DNA of 7,103 nucleotides from UBA1081 sp964613045 (GTDB taxonomy: Bacteria; Bacillota; Clostridia; Oscillospirales; Acutalibacteraceae), in NCBI GenBank assembly GCA_964613045.1, contig CAZTFS010000103.1, positions 1 through 7,103 of the forward strand, in the 5' to 3' direction. Below are positions 1 to 5,535 of the stretch, piece by piece. The notes beneath the pieces were generated by a model, which searched no databases, had not been told where the DNA came from, and saw nothing but the letters and a program-made list of their open reading frames with translations. Every line of letters begins with the position of its first letter. Position 1 is the stretch's first letter. A program made the position numbers and the translations under genes.

Positions 1-71
1 ATGGTTATAGTGATTGACTTTGTTTCTTTATTAAGTACATAAAAAAGTAAACATAATACAATCTTCATCAT
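1..71 (-). CDS. Small hydrophobic peptide, 5' part only (possible type I toxin-like ORF), cut by the left edge
   Basis: This ORF starts with two consecutive ATG codons (71-69 and 68-66) and stays open to the window edge, giving 23 complete codons. The peptide begins MMKIVLCLLFYVLNKETKS: about ten hydrophobic residues, then a charged stretch. The first ATG is preceded by GAGGTGAT (85-78), an uninterrupted 8-base match to the 16S rRNA 3' end, 6 nt upstream. A perfect-consensus promoter lies about 65 bases upstream on the same strand, and the ribosome-binding site sits inside a hairpin. Strong promoter, masked ribosome-binding site and short hydrophobic product are together characteristic of type I toxin mRNAs of the Fst/TxpA kind, but I do not recognise the peptide as a member of a named family. 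It could instead be a leader peptide or the N terminus of a longer membrane protein. Its 3' end and any antisense RNA lie largely outside the window. Confidence 0.5.
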   Translation of the reverse strand, partial: MMKIVLCLLFYVLNKETKSITIT

Positions 72-74
72 TAG

Positions 75-103
75 AGCATCACCTCGCTTTCGCTTGGTGT
101 GCT
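75..103 (-). promoter_or_regulatory. Leader hairpin sequestering the ribosome-binding site of the left-edge small ORF
   Basis: Read on the minus strand, AGCACACC (103-96) pairs with GGTG-A-TGCT (83-75), giving 8 base pairs with one bulged base. The top of the hairpin contains a short GC/GC stem closed by a GAAA (GNRA-type) tetraloop. The pairing arm GGTGATGCT contains most of the Shine-Dalgarno sequence GAGGTGAT, so the folded leader should block ribosome binding. The same sequence can also fold on the plus strand, but the GNRA loop and the occluded ribosome-binding site only make sense for leftward RNA. The fold was found by eye, with no energy calculation. Confidence 0.6.
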
Positions 104-135
104 AACCGCTTCTGTCGCCTCTTGACTACGGATTT

Positions 136-164
136 ATTATATATTCTCTGTCGTATTTTGTCAA
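136..164 (-). promoter_or_regulatory. Perfect-consensus sigma-A promoter reading leftward
   Basis: On the minus strand, TTGACA (164-159) and TATAAT (141-136) are separated by exactly 17 bases, so both hexamers and the spacer match the vegetative consensus perfectly. Transcription should begin near 129, giving a leader of about 58 nt before the small ORF at 71. Unregulated perfect promoters are uncommon for ordinary genes. Here, control presumably acts after initiation, through the ribosome-binding-site hairpin or an antisense RNA. Confidence 0.85.
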
Positions 165-179
165 CAGACTTTATTGACA
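159..179. repeat. Inverted repeat formed by the two divergent -35 boxes
   Basis: TGTCAA (159-164) and TTGACA (174-179) are perfect inverted copies separated by 9 bases. They are the -35 boxes of the two back-to-back promoters, so the symmetry may simply follow from both matching consensus. The spacing would also let a dimeric regulator bind across both, and polymerase bound at one promoter would probably hinder the other. Confidence 0.5.
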
Positions 180-203
180 CATCGTTGTTCTTTGTGTTAT
201 CAT
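174..203 (+). promoter_or_regulatory. Promoter of the GH35 beta-galactosidase gene
   Basis: TTGACA (174-179) is followed after 18 bases by TATCAT (198-203), a 5/6 match to the -10 consensus. The -10 is preceded by TG at 195-196, one base away, which makes an extended -10 element. Transcription should start near 210, about 20 bases ahead of the ATG, so the leader holds little more than the ribosome-binding site AAAAGGAG (217-224). No catabolite-responsive element was recognised by eye. Confidence 0.75.
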
Positions 204-231
204 ATTTTCATCAAAGAAAAGGAGCAAATAT

Positions 232-1986
232 ATGTCACTTCTTACATACAACAAGGACAAATTCTATCTTGATGACAAGGAATTTACAATAATTTCAGGT
301 GCGATGCACTATTTCCGTATTCCCCGTGAATACTGGTACGACAGACTTCTCAAGCTCAAGGAATGCGGCTTCAACACCGTTGAAACATACACATGCTGGA
401 ATCTTCACGAGCCCGAAGAGGGAGTTTTCGATTTCTCAGGTATGCTCGACCTTGAAGCATATATCGAAATTGCTCAGGAGCTGGGGCTTTATGTTATCCT
501 CAGACCCGGTCCGTATATCTGTGCTGAGTGGGAATTCGGCGGACTTCCCGCATGGCTTCTGAACTACAAGAATATGGAAATCCGTTGCAATGACGAAGTA
601 TTCATTTCAAAGGTTGACCGCTACCTCAAAGAATTGCTCGGCAGAATCAAGAAATATCTTTCCACCAACGGCGGAAACATCATCATGATGCAGATTGAGA
701 ATGAGTACGGCTCATACGGTAACGACCACGAATATATGCAGAGAATTGCCGATATCTACATCGAAAACGGCATTGACTGTATGCTCTACACATCAGACGG
801 TGCAACATATTTCATGCTCGGAGGCGGCACACTCCCCGATTACCCCTGTGTTGCAAACTTCGGTTCAAGACCTGATGAAAATTTTAAGGTGCTTGATGAT
901 TTCCGTCCCGGTCAGCCCAGAATGTGCGGTGAATACTGGTGCGGTTGGTTCGACCATTGGCATGACATTCATCATACCCGTGAACCCGAAGAACTGGCAG
1001 GTCTTTTCGGTGATATGCTCGATGCAGGTGCATCTCTCAACTTCTATATGTTCCACGGCGGCACAAACTTCGGCTTTATGAACGGCGCAAACTACTATGA
1101 GCATTATGACCCCACAATCACAAGCTACGACTACAATGCACTTCTCTCGGAAGCAGGTGACATCACCCCTGCTTACACTGCTGTCAGAAAGATTGTTGAA
1201 AAATTTAACGGTGAGCCTCTTCCTCCTCTCACAGTAAAGAATTCAGAGAAAAAGGCATACGGTAAACTTGAACTTAAAGAAAGAGCATCAATTTTTGAAG
1301 CACTCCCCTTTATTTCAAAGCCTGTTCACACAGCTGCTCCGAAATTCATGGAAGACATCGGTCAGTATTACGGCTTTACAATGTATTCAACAGAGATTGA
1401 AGGTCCCCGTGAAGACTGGGAGCTTGGTTTTGATGCCGTTCACGACAGAGCAGTTGTGTTTGTTGACGGTGAATTCAAGGGAATTTACGAACGCACAAGG
1501 CGTGAAGACAAAATAAGAATCCCCCTTGCAAAGGGAGAAAAGAAAAAGCTCGATATTCTCTGCGAAAACATGGGCAGAGTAAACTACGGCAACCATATGC
1601 CCGACAGAAAAGGACTTCGCGGTATCAGATTCGGCCTGCAATATCATTTCGGTTGGGATATGTATCCCCTGCCCATGAAAGATCTCTCCGCCGTTCCGTT
1701 CAAGGAAGAAAAGGGCGATGTAAAGGTTGCATCATTCCTGAGAGGTTGGCTCAACATTGACGGCAAGCCCTGTGACACTTTCATAAGACTTGACGGCTTC
1801 CACAAGGGTATTGTTATCGTCAACGGCTTCAATCTGGGCAGATACTATAACCCCGCAGGTCCGCAGAAAACTCTTTACGTTCCAGCCCCCATGCTGAAAG
1901 AGGGTAAAAACGAAGTAATTGTGTTTGAAACAGACTCGTCAGAAAGCATTACGGTTGAGTTTGTTGATGTTCCCGAACTGGGATGA
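232..1986 (+). CDS. Glycoside hydrolase family 35 beta-galactosidase, cytoplasmic
   Basis: This enzyme hydrolyses terminal non-reducing beta-D-galactosyl residues by the retaining mechanism of GH35. The 584 residues start at an ATG placed 7 bases after AAAAGGAG. Residues 1 to about 325 form the TIM-barrel domain. The family signature is at 147-159 (GGNIIMMQIENEY), with E158 as the acid/base. The nucleophile is E234 in MCGEYWCGWFDHW, equivalent to human GLB1 E268. RPGPYICAEWEFGGLP (91-106) is also typical of the family. The remainder matches the beta-sandwich domains of short GH35 enzymes, ending with NGFNLGRYYNPAGPQKTLYV (531-550). There is no signal peptide, so it should act on imported galactosides, which fits the neighbouring Mgl-type transporter. 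It has its own promoter and faces the sialidase-like gene tail to tail. Length and motifs are complete. The exact linkage preference cannot be read from the sequence. Confidence 0.96.
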   Translation: MSLLTYNKDKFYLDDKEFTIISGAMHYFRIPREYWYDRLLKLKECGFNTVETYTCWNLHEPEEGVFDFSGMLDLEAYIEIAQELGLYVILRPGPYICAEWEFGGLPAWLLNYKNMEIRCNDEVFISKVDRYLKELLGRIKKYLSTNGGNIIMMQIENEYGSYGNDHEYMQRIADIYIENGIDCMLYTSDGATYFMLGGGTLPDYPCVANFGSRPDENFKVLDDFRPGQPRMCGEYWCGWFDHWHDIHHTREPEELAGLFGDMLDAGASLNFYMFHGGTNFGFMNGANYYEHYDPTITSYDYNALLSEAGDITPAYTAVRKIVEKFNGEPLPPLTVKNSEKKAYGKLELKERASIFEALPFISKPVHTAAPKFMEDIGQYYGFTMYSTEIEGPREDWELGFDAVHDRAVVFVDGEFKGIYERTRREDKIRIPLAKGEKKKLDILCENMGRVNYGNHMPDRKGLRGIRFGLQYHFGWDMYPLPMKDLSAVPFKEEKGDVKVASFLRGWLNIDGKPCDTFIRLDGFHKGIVIVNGFNLGRYYNPAGPQKTLYVPAPMLKEGKNEVIVFETDSSESITVEFVDVPELG

Positions 1987-1989
1987 TCA
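1984..1989. other. Abutting stop codons of two convergent genes
   Basis: The palindrome TGATCA contains the TGA stop of the GH35 gene (1984-1986) and, on the other strand, the TGA stop of the sialidase-like gene (1989-1987). No base lies between the two coding regions. Any terminator for either gene must therefore lie inside the other gene, and the mRNA 3' ends must be complementary if transcription passes the stop. No convincing stem followed by a U-run was seen for either direction near the junction. Confidence 0.9.
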
Positions 1990-4047
1990 GATAAGCTCAA
2001 TATTCATATCTTCCGATGTTTTTTCACGGAAAACAATCTGCCATTCAACACTTTTTGCAGGGTTGAACTTTAGTGCAGAACAGGCTGAATGATTTTTCTG
2101 TTCAGTCCTTTTTGTAAAAAATACTGCGGTTGGCCCGTCCGCACCGCCTATAACAGCTATTGCTGAACTTGTTCCGATGTCCTTATCGTGAGGCTCCGCT
2201 TCACAGGGCATCGGTTCATCATTTTTCTCGGTATCTCTTACGGAAAAATTCAAGGGGCTTATATCGGGTTCAAGATTGTAAGCCATGACACGGTGGTGCG
2301 AAGGTAAGAGCATACCGTCAATTTTCAAAGTGTTATCAAGTCGGTGATTTTCGGTTCCTGTTACTGTAAGTGTATGCTCGGTTCCGTTCAGCGGGTGAGT
2401 AAATTTAATTTTCTCACCGTCAGCAGGATCTCTGAAAGTGATTCCCTGTATTTCCGTCAGTTCATGTTCAAATATGATACTCATTGATTTGATGTCACGC
2501 TTTGATGTCCACGGAAAGCTCAGACGATGAAATACCCATGCATGTTTTTTATCAAGACGGTAATAATTAAGTACTCCCGTTGCTTCCTCGGAATTTTCAA
2601 TACCGTCCGGCAAGAGTTCTTCGGGAATATAACTGATTGAACGACCGAATTTTTGTCTTATATGTTTACCGTTCAATTCAAGCAATGCCTTGAAACTGAT
2701 ATTCAGCGGATTTTCACGTTCCATCTTTCTTCGTTCTTCTCTGCTGAGTTTTCCCTCGTTATAATCACAATAACGCCAATCATCTGAAAATTTTTGCATT
2801 TTACTCATATTTATACCGATGCAAATATCAACGACAATTCCCTTAGAACAGGTATAAACAGCCGGAACAAGCCACTTATCTTCGCCGTTTATAAAGTTTT
2901 TATCTACGGCAATCTTTTTTCCTTTTTTTTCTCTGCCTTTGCTGTAAAAATTGCCTGAATATGTCACATTCCAGTTTTCAAGCTCATCGAAAGTTATTTT
3001 TTTAATCTTTGTTGCAGTCAGGGGAACGCCGGAACCGTCAGAATGATAATAAGACACGAGCATATAATCTCCGCCGTCAAAAATTGCAGGATAGCAGTAG
3101 CCGTTATTCGGGTCTGATTCCAGCATATGTATTACAGGAAAGCTTTTTCCGTCATCCTTGCTGACTGCACAGACAAGAGGAGTTCTTCCCCATGTGCCGT
3201 CACATTTCCGTGTTGTATAATTAGGTATCGGATTAAAAACTGCAACGGTAAAATCGCCGGTCCGTTTCATAAGCAACGGAGAATCCGGAGAAGAAAAGAA
3301 TCTGTTCGGTTCAGGCTCGGTCCATGTTTCCCCCTCGTCGGAAGAGAAGCATTCATACTGAACACCAAGATCGGTTCTTGATAAAGCTCTGAGCTGTCCG
3401 TCCTGTTGCTGATAAATACATGTCTCCTGCAATCCCGTCTCACTTTTATCGGGATAAGGTATAGCCTGCCTTTCTGCAAGCTCATACCACGTTTTTCCGT
3501 TATCGTCTGAAGCAAAGACGCATTTTACTCCCTGTTCAATGACCTTGCACACGCCGTTAATTTCCTTTGAATGAAGATTTACGGGCAGGAGGATCCGTCC
3601 GCTTTTAAGAATAAGTGCATGATCATTTTCTGCTACATAATAATTTATATCATCATCAATTATTCTGACGGGCTCGGAAAAAGAAATTCCTTCGTCCGAC
3701 GAACAAGCGAAATAAGGAACAGCATTTATACCGTCCCTTGATTTCCTGAGAAAAATCAGTCCTACGTCGCCGTTGCCCGTTCTGAGTAACGACGGACACA
3801 TAAGATTTTTCGCTTCATCATCATGATCAATAAGTATCCTCGGCTTTGACCATGTCTCACCTTCATCGGAAGAAATGATAACGGCAATATCAGCAGAACA
3901 ATTATCGTACCATGTCTCACCCGCAAAAAGCGAATATGCAAACATGATATCGCCGTTTTTGAGTCTTAAAAAAGTTCCTTCACCGTTTCGTGCAACCTCA
4001 CTGTCCGTTCTCATAAACATAACCTGTCTGCCGATATCTTTTTTCAC
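1987..4047 (-). CDS. Sialidase-like (Asp-box beta-propeller) protein with C-terminal GGADGPT module
   Basis: The 686-residue protein starts at GTG, 7 bases after GGGGGAG (4061-4055). Residues 1 to about 355 form a sialidase/BNR propeller with five Asp boxes, at 59-66, 116-123, 180-187, 235-242 and 296-303 (for example SSDEGETW). Positions comparable to sialidase catalytic residues can be proposed: E208 in LQETCIYQQQDGQLRALSR, R224, R288 before the last Asp box, and Y319 in GYCYPAIF. The first arginine of the classical triad, normally in an RIP motif, seems replaced by NGEGTFLRL around 21-29. Residues about 355-520 are less recognisable. About 521-686 form a second module with GGADGPT at 634-640. 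There is no signal peptide or membrane span. It lies 118 bases downstream of the small ORF that follows mglC, with no clear terminator between. Automatic annotation would probably say exo-alpha-sialidase. The fold is well supported, but the substrate is not established. Confidence 0.85.
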   Translation of the reverse strand: MKKDIGRQVMFMRTDSEVARNGEGTFLRLKNGDIMFAYSLFAGETWYDNCSADIAVIISSDEGETWSKPRILIDHDDEAKNLMCPSLLRTGNGDVGLIFLRKSRDGINAVPYFACSSDEGISFSEPVRIIDDDINYYVAENDHALILKSGRILLPVNLHSKEINGVCKVIEQGVKCVFASDDNGKTWYELAERQAIPYPDKSETGLQETCIYQQQDGQLRALSRTDLGVQYECFSSDEGETWTEPEPNRFFSSPDSPLLMKRTGDFTVAVFNPIPNYTTRKCDGTWGRTPLVCAVSKDDGKSFPVIHMLESDPNNGYCYPAIFDGGDYMLVSYYHSDGSGVPLTATKIKKITFDELENWNVTYSGNFYSKGREKKGKKIAVDKNFINGEDKWLVPAVYTCSKGIVVDICIGINMSKMQKFSDDWRYCDYNEGKLSREERRKMERENPLNISFKALLELNGKHIRQKFGRSISYIPEELLPDGIENSEEATGVLNYYRLDKKHAWVFHRLSFPWTSKRDIKSMSIIFEHELTEIQGITFRDPADGEKIKFTHPLNGTEHTLTVTGTENHRLDNTLKIDGMLLPSHHRVMAYNLEPDISPLNFSVRDTEKNDEPMPCEAEPHDKDIGTSSAIAVIGGADGPTAVFFTKRTEQKNHSACSALKFNPAKSVEWQIVFREKTSEDMNIELI
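1990..2487 (-). other. C-terminal module of the sialidase-like protein, containing the GGADGPT motif
   Basis: This segment encodes residues about 521-686, after the propeller. It begins SMSIIFEHELTEIQGITF, contains THPLNGTEHTLTV (550-562) and HHRVMAYNLEPD (584-595), then SSAIAVIGGADGPTAVFF (627-644), and ends with VEWQIVFREKTSEDMNIELI. GGADGPT is best known from the beta subunits of Na+-translocating decarboxylases, where its aspartate (D203 of Klebsiella OadB) is needed for Na+ transport. Here it lies in a soluble protein without membrane spans, so that role is unlikely. From memory only, free-standing clostridial proteins of unknown function share this whole pattern (THP..G..HTL, Y.LEPD, GGADGPTA, VEW..VF.EK). 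The domain boundary is approximate. Confidence 0.6.
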
Positions 4048-4079
4048 AGAAAAACTCCCCCGATTGCTTTTTATACTGT

Positions 4080-4113
4080 AATGAATGGTATCACAGATTC
4101 ATTCTTTTTGCAA
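4080..4113 (-). promoter_or_regulatory. Possible weak promoter with overlapping inverted repeat upstream of the sialidase-like gene
   Basis: On the minus strand, TTGCAA (4113-4108) and TACCAT (4090-4085) are 17 bases apart, each a 4/6 match to consensus. Overlapping them is a perfect 7-bp inverted repeat, AATGAAT and ATTCATT (arms 4080-4086 and 4097-4103, 10-base centre), which covers the -10 and most of the spacer, as an operator would. This could give the sialidase-like gene its own regulated start in addition to read-through from mglC. The rest of the 118-base gap (4048-4165) holds the gene's ribosome-binding site and no clear intrinsic terminator. Confidence 0.35.
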
Positions 4114-4165
4114 CAGTTTCCGAAGCACAATTCAGTGGGAGGGGATATATTTTCCGGTTTTGGGT

Positions 4166-4387
4166 TTATTGAATATCGGCAATTAAAGTCTGTTCGGGCT
4201 CGGTTACGATTCCTGTTTCCGAATCCACCGCAGTTGCATCTGCCGTGCCGATCCCGAAAATAACGCAAGCTGCAAGAGCGATCATTCCGATAAGAATTAT
4301 TATATCGGCTGTTTTTACACTCATTTTCACTTTGGCGTAAAGACCGCCGTTTTTCTTGTTTTCTTCCGTAAAATCATCTCCTTGCAA
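4166..4387 (-). CDS. Small single-span membrane protein following mglC
   Basis: This is a 73-codon frame if read from TTG at 4387, or 52 codons from ATG at 4324. From the ATG the product is MSVKTADIIILIGMIALAAC and onward, with one membrane span of about 20 residues, then a short acidic tail ending EQTLIADIQ. Lysines before the span predict a cytoplasmic N terminus. The long form overlaps the end of mglC by 14 bases. AAGGAG (4383-4378) lies just ahead of the mglC stop, but no ordinary start codon follows it at normal spacing in this frame: the ATG at 4377 directly abuts it and is in another frame. The start is therefore unresolved, and a frameshift or unusual start is possible. I do not recognise a family. 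Its position suggests an accessory subunit or regulator of the transporter. Confidence 0.5.
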   Translation of the reverse strand: MQGDDFTEENKKNGGLYAKVKMSVKTADIIILIGMIALAACVIFGIGTADATAVDSETGIVTEPEQTLIADIQ

Positions 4388-5459
4388 GATATTTGCGCAT
4401 ATCTATTGCACATGCAACAAGAATTATAAGACCCTTTATAATATAAAGCATATTGGCAGAAACGGACAGAAACGTAAGTCCTGCAAAAATTATCTGAAGC
4501 AGAAGAACACCTATAACAATACCGCTTATCTTTCCTGTACCGCCCACAAAAGACACACCGCCGATAACACAAGCCGCAATGGCATCACTTTCGTAGTTGA
4601 CACCTGTATTTGCCGAACAGGATGCAATTCTTGCACCTTCTATAAAGCCCGTAATGCCGTACATTGCACCTGCAAGCACAAAAACAAGAACTATCGTCAT
4701 AAATACATTTACACCCGACACATTTGCCGCTTCTTCGTTTGAACCGACGGCAAACATGTTCTTACCGAACTTTGTCTTGTTCCAGATGACCCACATTACA
4801 ACGGTCAGTATAAGCGAATAAAGAACGTACTTCGGCACTGCAACGCCCCCGACAGTGAACAGAGTACCTCTGATAAATTCCGTATAAGAGGAATCAAGTC
4901 CGGAAATCGTCTGCCCGTTGTTTGTGCCTATCATCAGATACATAAGCACTGCACCAAAAAGAATAAGCTGAGTTGACAGCGTTACGATAAATGGATGAAG
5001 CTTGAATTTTGCTACAAAAAAGCCATTAACAAGTCCGACAAGGGCACCTACAGCGATAACTATAAGAAAAACTGCCCACAGAGGCATTACTCCCAGATTC
5101 GGAAACATTTTGTTGGGATAGTCAGCCATCTGAAGAAGTGATGCCGCTATACAGGCAGTCAAGCCGACACAACGGCCTGCTGAAATGTCAGTACCTGTCA
5201 GAACGATACAGCCGCCGATTCCCAATGCAATAGGCAATTTTGATGCCGTAAGTGAAATAATATTGACGATCGATGAAAGCGACAGAAATGACGGCACTCT
5301 GATTGCTATAAAAATTATTGCAATGCCGATAAGAATGTACATTGCATTATTAAAAAACGTGTCACGCAGAATCAGCACTTTGTCCCTTGATGACATTGAT
5401 CTGTACGCACTCAATTGACTTTTTATACCTGTATTGTATTCACCGTTGTTTTCTGACAT
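4374..5459 (-). CDS. mglC: Galactose/methyl-galactoside ABC transporter permease MglC
   Basis: This is the membrane subunit of a BPL2 (RbsC/MglC-type) sugar importer, forming the translocation channel with MglA bound at its cytoplasmic face. Its 361 residues are slightly longer than the roughly 336 of the E. coli protein, because of a polar N-terminal extension of about 35 residues. The remainder is a chain of hydrophobic spans. Segments that match E. coli MglC closely are LTGTDISAGRCVGLTA (87-102), WNKTKFGKNMFAVGSNEEAA (226-245, the cytoplasmic coupling region), VSGVNV (247-252) and DAIAACVIGGVSF (292-304). The ATG at 5459 follows AAGGAG (5473-5468) by 8 bases. The gene lies 76 bases after mglA on the same strand. 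Substrate assignment to galactosides rests on similarity to Mgl and on the GH35 neighbour; close relatives may carry other sugars. Confidence 0.93.
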   Translation of the reverse strand: MSENNGEYNTGIKSQLSAYRSMSSRDKVLILRDTFFNNAMYILIGIAIIFIAIRVPSFLSLSSIVNIISLTASKLPIALGIGGCIVLTGTDISAGRCVGLTACIAASLLQMADYPNKMFPNLGVMPLWAVFLIVIAVGALVGLVNGFFVAKFKLHPFIVTLSTQLILFGAVLMYLMIGTNNGQTISGLDSSYTEFIRGTLFTVGGVAVPKYVLYSLILTVVMWVIWNKTKFGKNMFAVGSNEEAANVSGVNVFMTIVLVFVLAGAMYGITGFIEGARIASCSANTGVNYESDAIAACVIGGVSFVGGTGKISGIVIGVLLLQIIFAGLTFLSVSANMLYIIKGLIILVACAIDMRKYLARR

Positions 5460-5491
5460 ACATTTTTCTCCTTAATACAAACCAGTTTTTT

Positions 5492-5515
5492 ACAGACTGA
5501 TTTTCGTCAATCCGT
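5492..5515 (-). promoter_or_regulatory. Stem-loop in the mglA-mglC intergenic RNA
   Basis: In leftward RNA, ACGGAUUGA (5515-5507) can pair with UCAGUCUGU (5500-5492) around a six-base CGAAAA loop, giving nine pairs including two G-U pairs. The same DNA on the plus strand would have A-C mismatches, so the fold favours the mglA-to-mglC direction. The stem is followed by A residues rather than U, so it is not an intrinsic terminator. It may adjust mRNA stability or the ratio of ATPase to permease. Confidence 0.45.
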
Positions 5516-5535
5516 CATTAAAATACTCGCAAATC

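Noticed and set aside
75..103. Plus-strand reading of the hairpin as a terminator for a gene entering from the left
   Set aside because: No coding frame on the plus strand leads into it and no U-run follows; the leftward reading explains the hairpin better.
695..1104. Overlapping frames inside the GH35 gene, plus and minus strands
   Set aside because: Shadow frames of a gene whose catalytic motifs are intact; their translations show no family features.
1971..1983. Short hairpin TCCC-GAACT-GGGA at the end of the GH35 gene as a terminator
   Set aside because: Only four base pairs and no U-run in either direction; the bases are accounted for by the codons of the last residues (VPELG).
4327..4572. 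Minus-strand open frame of 81 codons overlapping the mglC 3' end
   Set aside because: It is rich in Cys, Arg and Tyr and lies almost wholly inside the strongly supported mglC gene in another frame. Only its last codons (MILRKKTRKTAVFTPK) extend beyond, and their ATG abuts the ribosome-binding site.
4356..4742. Plus-strand open frame of 128 codons opposite mglC
   Set aside because: Antisense to a clear gene, with biased Cys/Lys/Asn composition, no ribosome-binding site noted and no recognisable domain.
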